Origin: Streptomyces sp. NBC_00775
GTDB taxonomy: Bacteria; Actinomycetota; Actinomycetes; Streptomycetales; Streptomycetaceae
Direction: 5' to 3'
NCBI RefSeq assembly: GCF_036347135.1
Contig: NZ_CP108938.1
Location: 5,332,001 to 5,396,000, forward strand
Length of the DNA: 64,000 bases
Shown: positions 27,183-35,577 of the stretch, piece after piece
Numbering within the stretch: the first letter of the stretch is position 1
How the letters are laid out: each line of letters opens with the position of its first letter
The notes under the pieces: generated by a model
What the model was told of the DNA's origin: nothing
Database searches by the model: none
What the model saw: only the letters and a program-made list of their open reading frames with translations
Made by a program: the position numbers and the translations under genes

Positions 27183-27673
27183 GATACCTCGTACGCGACC
27201 GGCTCCTCGGCTTCGGCGACGACTACTGGATCGAGGACGACCACGGCAACAAGGTCTTCCTCGTCGACGGCAAGGCCATGCGGCTGCGCGACACCTTCGA
27301 GCTGAAGGACACGCACGGGCGGGTGCTGATCGACATCCACAAGAAGATGTTCGCCCTGCGCGACACGATGATCATCGAGCGGGACGGCGACCCGCTGGCG
27401 ACCATCAAGCGCAAACGCCTCTCCCTGCTCCGCAACCACTACCGCGTCTCCCTGGTCGACGGCACCGAACTCGACGTCAGCGGCAAGATCCTCGACCGCG
27501 AGTTCGCCGTCGACTACGACAACGAACTCCTCGCCCAGATCTCCCGCCGCTGGCTGCACGTCCGCGAGACGTACGGCGTCGATGTCGTACGGGAGGACAC
27601 GGATCCGGCGCTGCTGATCGCGGTGGCGGTGTGCGTGATCCATCTGGCGGAGAGGGAACGGGGGGAGGACTGA
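27179..27673 (+). CDS. LURP-one-related (DUF567-like) protein
   Basis: A 164-aa protein. The tubby-like LURP-one fold is suggested by MRYLVRDRLLGFGDDYWIED, GKAMRLRDTFELKD, ATIKRKRLSLLRNHYRV and GKILDREFAV. The C-terminal helix (DPALLIAVAVCVIHLA) would fill the barrel as in tubby C-terminal domains. Its ATG overlaps the regulator stop by ATGA. Lipid binding is possible, but the role is unknown. Confidence 0.85.
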   Translation: MRYLVRDRLLGFGDDYWIEDDHGNKVFLVDGKAMRLRDTFELKDTHGRVLIDIHKKMFALRDTMIIERDGDPLATIKRKRLSLLRNHYRVSLVDGTELDVSGKILDREFAVDYDNELLAQISRRWLHVRETYGVDVVREDTDPALLIAVAVCVIHLAERERGED

Positions 27674-27773
27674 CGCCGCGGACCAGGGACCAGCCCTCGG
27701 GCGGACGGGTCCAGGGACTGGTCCTCGGATGGACGGATCCAGGAACTGACCCTCGGGCCGGCAGGTTCAGGAA

Positions 27774-28568
27774 CTAACGCCGGGGCGTGTCCAGGCCCAG
27801 CAGGCGGTCCTTGAGCGCCGGGAACTGTTCCCGTGTGGTCGCGACCTTCGCCGGGTCGAACTCGACCGTGAGGATCTCCTCGCCGGCCCCCGCCTCCGCG
27901 AGGACCTCTCCCCACGGGTCGACCACGATCGAGTGACCGGCCTGGGGAACTCCCGCGTGCGTACCGGCCGTTCCGCAGGCAAGGACGTACGCCTGGTTCT
28001 CGACGGCCCGGGCCTGCGCGAGCAGCGTCCAGTGGGAGCGGCGCCGCTCGGGCCAGCCGGCGGGGAGGACGAAGGTCTCGGCGCCCGCGTCGACGAGCCC
28101 GCGGAAGAGCTCGGGGAAGCGCAGGTCGTAGCAGGTGGCGACGCCGATGACCGTCTCCGGCAGACGGACCGTCACCAGCTCGGCCCCGGCACCCATCAGC
28201 ACGGCCTCGCCCTTGTCGAAGCCGAAGCGGTGGATCTTGCGGTAGGAGGCGGCGAGTTCACCGGAGGGGGAGAAGACGAGCGAGGTGTTGTACAGGGCGC
28301 CCTCCGGGTCCCGCTCGGGAATCGAGCCCGCGTGCAGCCACACACCCGCGTCGCTCGCCGCCTTGGCCATCACCTCGTACGTGGGCCCCTCCAGCGGCTC
28401 GGCCTCCGCCTCGAAGCCCTCGTAGGCGAACGCGCCGGTCGTCCAGAGCTCGGGCAGCACCACGAGATCGACACCGGCTTGTTCTCGTACGAGGGCCGCC
28501 ACGCGCTGCCGACGAGATGCGACCGATTCGCTGTCGTTTACGTCGATCTGGAGGAGAGAGGCGCGCAC
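27774..28568 (-). CDS. carbon-nitrogen hydrolase (nitrilase superfamily)
   Basis: A 264-aa protein. The Glu-Lys-Cys triad is visible in VVLPELW (Glu40), SYRKIHRFG and VATCYDLRFPELF. GTG 28568 was chosen because the fold begins at MRASLLQIDV; the frame stays open upstream. Relatives hydrolyse omega-amides such as alpha-ketoglutaramate, deaminated glutathione or carbamoyl compounds. It is divergent from the mycothiol-dependent enzyme gene. Confidence 0.92.
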   Translation of the reverse strand: MRASLLQIDVNDSESVASRRQRVAALVREQAGVDLVVLPELWTTGAFAYEGFEAEAEPLEGPTYEVMAKAASDAGVWLHAGSIPERDPEGALYNTSLVFSPSGELAASYRKIHRFGFDKGEAVLMGAGAELVTVRLPETVIGVATCYDLRFPELFRGLVDAGAETFVLPAGWPERRRSHWTLLAQARAVENQAYVLACGTAGTHAGVPQAGHSIVVDPWGEVLAEAGAGEEILTVEFDPAKVATTREQFPALKDRLLGLDTPRR

Positions 28569-28722
28569 ACTACCACCGTCCTGGCATTCGAGCCGTCCAT
28601 ACGGGCCTACGATCGTCACACGAAAGCACTGCCGGGGTGCCTCACAGCAGCGTAACTTAGCGTCCCAAGACACCCGCTGCCTGTGCACTGCCCGCGCCCA
28701 ACCGCCCGAGGGGTCCCGTTCC

Positions 28723-29547
28723 GTGAGTCTGCATCCCAGCCTTCAGTCCTACGCCGACGCCTGGACCCACTCGATCGACGCGATAACCGAGCTGGTGCAG
28801 CCGCTTGTGGAGGGCGAGTGGAACCGGCGGACGCCGTGCCCCGGCTGGTCGGTCCGCGACCTCGTCTCGCATGTGATCGGGCTCGACTGCGAGATGCTGG
28901 GCGACCCGCGGCCGATCCACACCCTCCCCCGCGACCTGTACCACGTGACGAACGAGCACCAGCGGTACATGGAGATGCAGGTCGATGTACGCCGCCACCA
29001 CACGGCGCCGGAGATGACCTCCGAGCTGGAGTACACGATCATCCGCCGCAACCGTCAGCTGCGGAACGAGAACCGGCAGCCCGACGCCAAGGTGCGCGGC
29101 CCCCTCGGCACCGAGGTCACTCTCGAACACGCCATGCGGAACCGTGCGTTCGATGTGTGGGTGCATGAGCAGGACCTTCGCGCCGCCCTCGGCCGGCCGG
29201 GCAACCTCGACTCGCCGGGCGCGCTCATCACCCGCGACGCCCTCCTCTCAGCCCTCCCGAAGGTCGTGGCCAAGGACGCCGGGGCTCCGCCCAACTCGGC
29301 GGTGGTCTTCGACATCCACGGCCCCGTCGAGTTCCTCCGCACGGTCCGCGTCGACGCCGACGGCCATGGCTCGATAGACGGCGCCCCTTCCCTGGGCCCG
29401 GCCGCCACCCTCGCTCTCGACTGGGAGACGTTCGTCCGCCTCGCCTGCGGCCGCGTGCACGCTGACGCTGTGTCCGACCGCATCAAGACAGAGGGCGACC
29501 CGGAACTGGCGACAGCGATCCTCCGAAACTTCGCGGTCACGCCGTAG
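28723..29547 (+). CDS. maleylpyruvate isomerase family mycothiol-dependent enzyme
   Basis: A 274-aa protein beginning at GTG, with GAGGGG 10 nt upstream. The N-terminal MDMPI/DinB-like four-helix domain (WTHSIDAITELVQPLVEGEW, RTPCPGWSVRDLVSHVIGLD) supplies the metal-binding histidines. The C-terminal SCP2-like domain is GPVEFLRTVRVDADGHGSID ... LDWETFVRLACG. Members use mycothiol, the actinobacterial thiol, in isomerase or transferase reactions. The substrate is not known. It is divergent from the nitrilase-family gene. Confidence 0.9.
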   Translation: MSLHPSLQSYADAWTHSIDAITELVQPLVEGEWNRRTPCPGWSVRDLVSHVIGLDCEMLGDPRPIHTLPRDLYHVTNEHQRYMEMQVDVRRHHTAPEMTSELEYTIIRRNRQLRNENRQPDAKVRGPLGTEVTLEHAMRNRAFDVWVHEQDLRAALGRPGNLDSPGALITRDALLSALPKVVAKDAGAPPNSAVVFDIHGPVEFLRTVRVDADGHGSIDGAPSLGPAATLALDWETFVRLACGRVHADAVSDRIKTEGDPELATAILRNFAVTP

Positions 29548-29779
29548 CCCCATCCCTACCTGGGGGCTCCGCCCCCAGACCCCCGCATCGGCCTGAACGG
29601 CCTCGTCCTCAAACGCCGGACGGGCTGAAGATGCGGGCCGGGTTGACGGGTGCAGGTGGGTGCAGGTGGGTGCACGTGGTCCAGCCGGGGCGGGCGGCAA
29701 GCAGCCGGCTGGGCGGTCCTGAACTGGGAGCGGGTTGGGCGGTCCTGAGCTGGGATGGGCGGGAAGCAGCGGGGTGGGG

Positions 29780-29914
29780 GACGGATCGCAGGACCGGACC
29801 CGAAACCCCACCCCATCAGGGACGGACGGATCGCAGGAACGAATCCGAAACCCGGCCCCGTCAGGGACCGACGGATCGCAGGAGGGGACCCGAAACCCCG
29901 CCCCGTCAGGGGCG
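29780..29914. repeat. three tandem 45-bp repeats
   Basis: Copies start at 29780, 29825 and 29870, each beginning GACGGATCGCAGGA and holding CCGAAACCC and TCAGGG. The third runs into GGGGCGCGGGGAACTGCG, a motif dispersed in Streptomyces genomes. Confidence 0.85.
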
Positions 29915-30001
29915 CGGGGAACTGCGCGACCAGCCCCCACCGACCCGCAGCGAAGAAACTCACCCGGGGTCAAGGGGCGAAGCCCCGAGGCCCGAGACCA
30001 G

Positions 30002-30068
30002 GGCGCAGCCCCCGCCGGGGGTCCTGGGGGCGCAGCCCCCGCCGGGGGTCCTGGGGGCGCAGCCCCCG
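30002..30068. repeat. 27-bp direct repeats, about 2.5 copies
   Basis: Units begin GGCGCAGCCCCC at 30002, 30029 and 30056. Each can fold through GGGGGC/GCCCCC. They may act in termination of the convergent transcripts. Confidence 0.75.
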
Positions 30069-30141
30069 GGCGGGGTCGAAGGGGCGGAGCCCCTGGGGAT
30101 GGGACGGGTAGGGGCGGCGGGGGCGAACACCCTGGTGGGGG

Positions 30142-31446
30142 CTACACGGGAACGTGCACCGTCTCCACCCGCGAAGCCACCAACCGCTCCCGCTCCCTCC
30201 GAGCCGCCTCCCCCCGCAACCGAAAGATCTGACTCAGCCCAACCGCCTGAAGAACGAACACCGCCGCGAAGGCAACCCGATAGTTGTCCCCGGTCGCATC
30301 AAGCAGCACACCAACAGCCAGCAGCGTCGTCATGGAGGCGACGAAACCACCCATGTTGGTGATGCCGGAGGCGGTGCCCTGCCGCTCCGGCGGATTCGCG
30401 GGCCGCGCGAAGTCGAACCCGATCATCGAAGCCGGGCCACAGGCCCCGAGCACGGTGCACAGCATCACCAGCACCCACATCGGCGCATGCTCCCCGGGGT
30501 ACACCAACACGAACGCCCAGACGACCGCCGTAGCGAACACCGTGCCGAGCGCCAGCGGAAACCGCGCCGCATGATGCCGGGCAACGATCTGCCCGTACAC
30601 CAGTCCGACCACCATGTTGGAGAGAACGACGAGCGTCAGCAGCTCACCGGCCGTCGCCCGCGACAACCCCTGCGCCTCGACCAGAAACGGCAGCCCCCAC
30701 AGCAGCAGAAACACCATCGCCGGGAACTGCGTCGTGAAGTGCACCCACATCCCGAGCCGCGTACCGGGCTCCCGCCACGACGCGGCGATCTGCCGGCGCA
30801 CGTAAGCGACCCCCTGGTGCGGGAACGGCTCCGGCTCATGCCCCTCGGGGTGGTCCTTCAGGAACAGGAGGAGGAGTACGAGGACCACGACACCGGCGGC
30901 CGCACTGCCGGCGAACGCCGCCGTCCAGCCCACCCCGTGCAGCAACCGCGCGATGACGAGGGTCGAGACCAGGTTGCCCGCCATGCCCGCAAGACCCGCG
31001 AGCTGCGCCACCAGGGGCCCGCGCCGCGCCGGGAACCACCGCGTGCCCAGCCGCAGCACGCTGATGAACGTCATCGCGTCGCCGCAGCCCAGCAGCCCGC
31101 GCGAGGCGAGCGCCATGCCGTACGAGGAGGAGAAGGCGAAGCCCAGTTGCCCCGCCGTGAAGAGCAGGACGCCGATCGTCAGGACACGCTTCGTGCCGAG
31201 CCGGTCCACCAGCAGGCCGACAGGTATCTGCATGCCCGCGTAGACGAGGAGTTGGAGGATCGAGAAGGTGGAGAGGGCGGAGGCTCCCACGTGGAAGCGG
31301 TCCGCCGCGTCCAGTCCGGCCACCCCCAGCGACGTACGGAAGATGACCGCGACGAAGTAGACGGAGACACCGATGCCCCAGACGGCGATCGCGCGCCGTC
31401 CGCCGGGCGGATCTCCGGGAAGCGACACGGCCGAACCCGAGCTCAT
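30142..31446 (-). CDS. MFS transporter
   Basis: A 434-aa protein with 12 predicted membrane helices. GLLVDRLGTKRVLTIGVLLF is the classic loop 2-3 motif, and FLKDHPEGHEPEP is the central loop. It exports or imports a small molecule by proton exchange; the substrate is unknown. Its ATG overlaps the stop of the GntR regulator by ATGA, so it is the second gene of that operon and probably the regulator's target. Confidence 0.92.
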   Translation of the reverse strand: MSSGSAVSLPGDPPGGRRAIAVWGIGVSVYFVAVIFRTSLGVAGLDAADRFHVGASALSTFSILQLLVYAGMQIPVGLLVDRLGTKRVLTIGVLLFTAGQLGFAFSSSYGMALASRGLLGCGDAMTFISVLRLGTRWFPARRGPLVAQLAGLAGMAGNLVSTLVIARLLHGVGWTAAFAGSAAAGVVVLVLLLLFLKDHPEGHEPEPFPHQGVAYVRRQIAASWREPGTRLGMWVHFTTQFPAMVFLLLWGLPFLVEAQGLSRATAGELLTLVVLSNMVVGLVYGQIVARHHAARFPLALGTVFATAVVWAFVLVYPGEHAPMWVLVMLCTVLGACGPASMIGFDFARPANPPERQGTASGITNMGGFVASMTTLLAVGVLLDATGDNYRVAFAAVFVLQAVGLSQIFRLRGEAARRERERLVASRVETVHVPV

Positions 31447-32159
31447 CGGACCTCGCCCCTCGCCAGGTTGGAGAACCAGCTGACGTGCCGGTGGATGATG
31501 CCGACGACCGCCTCCGCGTCACCGGAGCGCAGCGCTTCGAGGATCTCCTCGTGCTCGGTGAGCGTCTTGGTGATCCGGTCGGGGTGGGCGTGCATCACGG
31601 CGACTCCCATCCTCAACTGCCGGTCGCGGAGCTGGTCGTAGAGCCGGGAGAGGATCTCGTTGCCGCCGCTGCGGACGATCTCGGCGTGGAAGCAGCGGTC
31701 GGTGACGGCGGCGGCCGCCAGATCTCCGGCGGCGGCCTGCTCCTTCTGCTGGGCCAGCAACTCCTCCAGGCGCGCGATGAGTCGCGGTGAGGCGGGGACG
31801 GCCTTGCGGGCCGCGTGCTCCTCGACGAGCTGGCGGGTCTCGACGACGTCCGCGATCTCCTGCGCGGAGACGGGCAGGACGAGTGCGCCCTTCTTCGGGT
31901 AGAGCCTGATCAGCCCTTCGACCTCCAGCCGGAGCAGTGCCTCGCGCACGGGGGTCCGCGAGACTCCGACCGCCTCGGCGAGCTCGCCCTCGGTGAGCAG
32001 CGTCCCGCCCTCGTAACGGCGTTCCAGGACACCCTGCTTGACGTGCGCGTAGACGCGGTCGGCGGCGGGCGGCTGCTTCAGGGTCATTTGCTTCACCGTC
32101 GGCTGCTTCACGCCCGGTTCGTCGGGCGCCGAGGTGGGGGCGGCTGGGGCTGAGGGCAT
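31443..32159 (-). CDS. GntR-family (FCD) regulator
   Basis: A 238-aa protein when started at ATG 32159; an upstream ATG at 32189 gives 10 extra residues. The wHTH spans about residues 30-95 (GTLLTEGELAEAVGVSRTPV, REALLRLEVEGLIRLYPKKG). An FCD ligand domain follows (DRCFHAEIVRSGGN, LTEHEEILEALRSGDAEAV) with metal-binding His/Asp positions. The N-terminal tail has PTVKQMTLKQ. It is co-translated with the MFS gene by ATGA overlap, which suggests ligand-controlled transport. Confidence 0.92.
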   Translation of the reverse strand: MPSAPAAPTSAPDEPGVKQPTVKQMTLKQPPAADRVYAHVKQGVLERRYEGGTLLTEGELAEAVGVSRTPVREALLRLEVEGLIRLYPKKGALVLPVSAQEIADVVETRQLVEEHAARKAVPASPRLIARLEELLAQQKEQAAAGDLAAAAVTDRCFHAEIVRSGGNEILSRLYDQLRDRQLRMGVAVMHAHPDRITKTLTEHEEILEALRSGDAEAVVGIIHRHVSWFSNLARGEVR

Positions 32160-32241
32160 GCGCACATCATAGATACAACACGTACGCATGCTCGCGACCC
32201 GTCCAGGATGCGGACCCCGGCAGACCCCAGGGGCTTTCTCA

Positions 32242-32257
32242 TGTAACTCACATCACA
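32242..32257. promoter_or_regulatory. CRP-like inverted repeat TGTGA-N6-TTACA
   Basis: On the minus strand TGTGATGTGAGTTACA is close to TGTGA-N6-TCACA, in the divergent gap between the GntR operon and the DD-carboxypeptidase gene. This is a candidate Crp site, with one half-site mismatch. Confidence 0.3.
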
Positions 32258-32371
32258 GGAACCGCATCCGTCCTGCGTACATCCCTTTAAGCTCCTCACG
32301 AGTCCGTACGTGAGACGGCACTGCCATGTGCCGTTCTCCCAGGGGCATTTCGCGCATTCGGAGCGTTCATT

Positions 32372-33268
32372 TTGATTACCGGCATTAAGGGCACGCGTTT
32401 CCGCAGGGCCGCCGCTGTGACCGTCACGACCGGCGCCGTGCTGGCCGCCGGCGCCTTCGGCGCCGCACCCGCGGGCGCCGTGGCCACGCCCACGATCGCC
32501 GCCAAGGGCGGCTACGTGATGAACAACGGCACGGCCACGACCCTCTACAAGAAGGCCGCGGACACCCGGCTTTCCACCGGCTCCACCACGAAGATCATGA
32601 CGGCCAAGGTGGTGCTGGCCCAGTCGAACCTCAACCTGGACGCCAAGGTCACCATCCAGAAGGCGTACAGCGACTACGTGGTCGCCAACAACGCCTCCCA
32701 GGCCCACCTGATCGTCGGTGACAAGGTCACCGTCCGCCAGCTGCTGTACGGGCTGATGCTGCCGTCCGGCTGCGACGCCGCGTACGCGCTCGCCGACAAG
32801 TACGGCTCGGGCTCGACCCGTGCCGCCCGCGTGAAGTCGTTCATCGGCAAGATGAACGCCGCCGCGACGAGCCTCCACCTGACGAACACGCACTTCGACT
32901 CGTTCGACGGCATCGGCAACGGCTCCAACTACTCGACGCCGCGCGACCTGACGAAGATCGCCAGCAGCGCCATGAAGAACTCCACGTTCAAGACGATCGT
33001 GAAGACGCAGAACACCAAGCAGAAGGCCACGACCAAGAGCGGCGGCTACCGCTACTACTCGTGGGAGAACACCAACAAGCCGCTGCTGAGCGGCTACACC
33101 GGCACGATCGGCATCAAGACCGGATCCGGCCCCGAGGCCAAGTACTGCCTCGTCTTCGCCGCGACCCGCAACGGCAAGACGGTCATCGGCACGGTGCTCG
33201 CCTCGACGTCCATCGACGCCCGCACGGCTGACGCCAAGAAGCTGATGAACTACGCCTTCGCCAAGTAA
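32372..33268 (+). CDS. secreted D-alanyl-D-alanine carboxypeptidase-like serine hydrolase
   Basis: A 298-aa protein with a TTG start preceded by GGAG. A signal peptide (FRRAAAVTVTTGAVLAAGAF ... AGA) leads to a penicillin-binding S11 fold: STTK (SxxK nucleophile and base), SGC (variant of SxN) and KTGSG. It trims peptidoglycan stem peptides outside the cell. It is shorter than classic DacA, with no C-terminal membrane anchor, so it is fully released or held by the wall. Confidence 0.93.
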   Translation: MITGIKGTRFRRAAAVTVTTGAVLAAGAFGAAPAGAVATPTIAAKGGYVMNNGTATTLYKKAADTRLSTGSTTKIMTAKVVLAQSNLNLDAKVTIQKAYSDYVVANNASQAHLIVGDKVTVRQLLYGLMLPSGCDAAYALADKYGSGSTRAARVKSFIGKMNAAATSLHLTNTHFDSFDGIGNGSNYSTPRDLTKIASSAMKNSTFKTIVKTQNTKQKATTKSGGYRYYSWENTNKPLLSGYTGTIGIKTGSGPEAKYCLVFAATRNGKTVIGTVLASTSIDARTADAKKLMNYAFAK

Positions 33269-33312
33269 GGCGCACAGCCGGAAAAGCACAGACGGATAGC
33301 ACGTAGAAGAAA

Positions 33313-33357
33313 AAAAGGGGGGCCTGCCGCGCATGGCGCGCGGCAGGCCCCCCTTTT
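33313..33357. terminator. strong bidirectional terminator
   Basis: Perfect 20-bp arms (AAAAGGGGGGCCTGCCGCGC and its complement) around ATGGC, with A- and T-runs at both ends. It serves the convergent carboxypeptidase and secreted-protein genes. Confidence 0.95.
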
Positions 33358-33370
33358 CTTGTACGGGAAA

Positions 33371-33916
33371 TCAGCCGTGGAGAAGCGGTGAACCCTGCAG
33401 CTCCTTGGTGATCGCGCCCTTCCCGTCACCCTCGATGTCGTACACGAGCGTCGCGTCCGAGGACCACCACAGGTTCTTGTCGTACGTCGCCGTCGGCGCG
33501 ACGCAGCGGTTCGCCGGGCCGTCCTCGGCCGGGCCCGAGTAGTCGGCGTTGAGCAGGGCCGTCAGGTCACACGTCTTCGTGGTGACGATCGTGTCGCTGC
33601 CGCCCGAGTCCGCACGCGACTCGACACGGGTCGTGATCTTGAACGAGGTGAATCGCTTGCTGTTGTCGATCACCTGATCGTCGACGATCTGCCACCTGAC
33701 CTCGCTCGACGCGGTCACCTTGCCCGAGGTGACGTCGGCGCAGTTCGGAATGTAGAACGTCGTCTCGGGCTTCTGGCCCGGGAAAATGATGTTGAACTGG
33801 TGCGCGAAGTCGTCCGAACACGAGCTCACCGCAGCCGCCGGAGAAGCGAATGCGATCCCCCCTGCGAGCGCGCCGCCCACGAGAGCGAACGTGGCGAGAG
33901 ACTTTCCAACCGTCAA
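33371..33916 (-). CDS. secreted protein of unknown function
   Basis: A 181-aa protein. TTG 33916 has AAAGGAC upstream and gives a clean signal peptide (KSLATFALVGGALAGGIAFA ending PAAA). The mature part has four cysteines (SSCSDDF, IPNCADV, KTCDLT, NRCVAP), which suggests two disulphides, and is beta-rich (EVRWQIVDDQVIDNSKRFTS). I do not recognise a family. It is monocistronic between two hairpins. Confidence 0.75.
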   Translation of the reverse strand: MTVGKSLATFALVGGALAGGIAFASPAAAVSSCSDDFAHQFNIIFPGQKPETTFYIPNCADVTSGKVTASSEVRWQIVDDQVIDNSKRFTSFKITTRVESRADSGGSDTIVTTKTCDLTALLNADYSGPAEDGPANRCVAPTATYDKNLWWSSDATLVYDIEGDGKGAITKELQGSPLLHG

Positions 33917-34064
33917 GGGTCGTCCTTTCGAGAAGCGCCCACATCCAAAAGGTGGGCGCCGCCAGATACCGAACGGCTGGTCGAATCGCTCGGCAGTCGT
34001 GATCATAGGCAGGCAAAGATCCCGAAAAACAGGCCGGTTCGCAGCTTGGCTGCATTACGCCAAA

Positions 34065-34094
34065 GGCGCCCCTTCTCGAATGAGAAGGGGCGCC
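34065..34094. terminator. terminator downstream of bkdC
   Basis: 13-bp arms GGCGCCCCTTCTC and GAGAAGGGGCGCC with a GAAT-type loop, just beyond the TAA stop of the E2 gene. Confidence 0.88.
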
Positions 34095-34112
34095 CCGGGG
34101 AAAAGCGTGGGC

Positions 34113-35567
34113 TTACGCCCAGGTGATCAACCGCTTCGGCTGCTCCAGGATCGCCGCCACATCGGCGAGGACCTTGGAGCCCAACTCGCCGTCGACCAGG
34201 CGGTGGTCGAAGGACAGCGCCAGCGTGGTGACCTGGCGGGGCTTGACCTTGCCCTTGTGGACCCACGGCTGGAGCTTGATCGCACCGACCGCGAGGATCG
34301 CGGACTCGCCGGGGTTGAGGATCGGCGTGCCCGTGTCGACGCCGAAGACGCCGACGTTGGTGATCGTCACCGTGCCGCCCTGCATCGCGGCCGGGCTCGT
34401 CTTCCCCTCACGGGCCGTCGAGACCAACTCGCCCAGCGACTGGGCCAGTTGCGGCAGTGTCTTCGCGTGGGCGTCCTTGATGTTCGGCACGATCAGACCA
34501 CGCGGGGTCGCCGCCGCGATGCCCAGGTTCACATAGTGCTTCTGGACGATCTCCTGGTTGGCCTCGTCCCAGGACGCGTTGACCTCGGGGTTGCGCTTGA
34601 TCGCCACCAGCAGGGCCTTGGCGATGAGGAGGAGCGGATTCACGCGCAGGCCCTGCAGTTCCTTGTCCTGCTTGAGCTCCTCCACGAGCTTCATCGTGCG
34701 CGTCACGTCGAGCGTCACGAACTCGGTGACATGCGGCGCGGTGAACGCCGAGCCGACCATCGCGGCGGCCGTGGCCTTGCGGACACCCTTGACCGGGATA
34801 CGGGTCTCACGTGCCGTGTCGTACGCGACGGCCGGGGCCGGGACTCGGGCGGGAGCCTGCACAGGGGCGGCCGGGGTCGCCTCCACGACCGGGGCCGGGG
34901 CGGGTGCCACCGCCGCGTGCACGTCCTCGCGCGTGATGATGCCGTCCGGGCCCGACGGGGTGATCGTCGTCAGGTCGACCCCGAGGTCCTTGGCGAGCTT
35001 GCGGACGGGGGGCTTGGCGAGGGGGCGCTGCTTGGCGTGGCCGTGTCCGTGTCCGTTGAGCTCGCCCTGGATCGCGGTGGCCGCGAGGAACGGCTCGGGC
35101 TGCTGCGCGGGGACCACCTCGGCGCCCTTGCGGGGGCGGCGCTTCGTGGAGGACTCGGCGACGCCGTACCCGACGAGGACCGGCTTGCGGCCCTCGGGCT
35201 TGGGCTCCTCGGCGGGAGCCGGCGCGGCGGGGGCCTGGGCGGGCGCCGCGGAGGTCCGCACGGGCGCTGCGGGGGCCTGCGGAGCCGGGGCACCGGCACC
35301 ACCGGCCACGTCCACCGCGATGATCACCTCGCCGACGTCCACCGTCGTCCCCTCGGGGAAGCGGAGTTCGCTCACCACACCGTCGTAGGGGATGGGCAGC
35401 TCGACCGCAGCCTTGGCCGTCTCCACCTCGCAGACGACCTGGCCGTCGGTGACGGTGTCACCGACCTGGACGTACCACTTGAGGATCTCCGCCTCGGTGA
35501 GTCCCTCGCCCACGTCGGGCATCTTGAACTCGCGGAGCCCCGACGCGTTCTCAGTCATCGTCGTCAC
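34113..35567 (-). CDS. bkdC: branched-chain alpha-keto acid dehydrogenase E2 (lipoyl acyltransferase), cluster 1
   Basis: A 484-aa protein. The lipoyl domain has Lys52 in VETAKAAVELP. A Pro/Ala hinge is followed by the E1/E3-binding domain (VRKLAKDLGVDLTTITPSGP), and the catalytic domain holds the acyltransferase motif LSFDHRLVDG. It transfers branched acyl groups from E1 to CoA. The GTG start follows GGAGAGGG; an ATG lies 9 bp further in. It is the last gene of the E1alpha-E1beta-E2 operon, 10 bp after E1beta. No E3 gene is nearby. Confidence 0.94.
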   Translation of the reverse strand: MTTMTENASGLREFKMPDVGEGLTEAEILKWYVQVGDTVTDGQVVCEVETAKAAVELPIPYDGVVSELRFPEGTTVDVGEVIIAVDVAGGAGAPAPQAPAAPVRTSAAPAQAPAAPAPAEEPKPEGRKPVLVGYGVAESSTKRRPRKGAEVVPAQQPEPFLAATAIQGELNGHGHGHAKQRPLAKPPVRKLAKDLGVDLTTITPSGPDGIITREDVHAAVAPAPAPVVEATPAAPVQAPARVPAPAVAYDTARETRIPVKGVRKATAAAMVGSAFTAPHVTEFVTLDVTRTMKLVEELKQDKELQGLRVNPLLLIAKALLVAIKRNPEVNASWDEANQEIVQKHYVNLGIAAATPRGLIVPNIKDAHAKTLPQLAQSLGELVSTAREGKTSPAAMQGGTVTITNVGVFGVDTGTPILNPGESAILAVGAIKLQPWVHKGKVKPRQVTTLALSFDHRLVDGELGSKVLADVAAILEQPKRLITWA

Positions 35568-35577
35568 GACCCTCTCC

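Larger units (their letters stand above)
29548..30141. repeat. 594-bp non-coding cluster of GC-rich intergenic repeats
   Basis: No gene is supported here. It holds a Streptomyces-type dispersed element (CTCCGCCCCCAG and TCAAACGCCGGACGGGCTGA), a GGTGGGTGCA triplet, GGGCGGTCCTGA duplicates, three 45-bp repeats and several short hairpins of the GGGGCGNAGCCCC type (for example 29972-29986 and 30026-30040). It separates the mycothiol-dependent enzyme from the MFS gene, which converge. Confidence 0.85.

Noticed and set aside
29780..29914. Possible CRISPR array from the 45-bp repeats
   Set aside because: Units are directly adjacent with no unique spacers, and no cas gene is nearby.
29631..30362. 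Open frames through the repeat cluster
   Set aside because: They code only repeat-derived Gly/Arg/Pro/Thr sequence and no ribosome site is seen.
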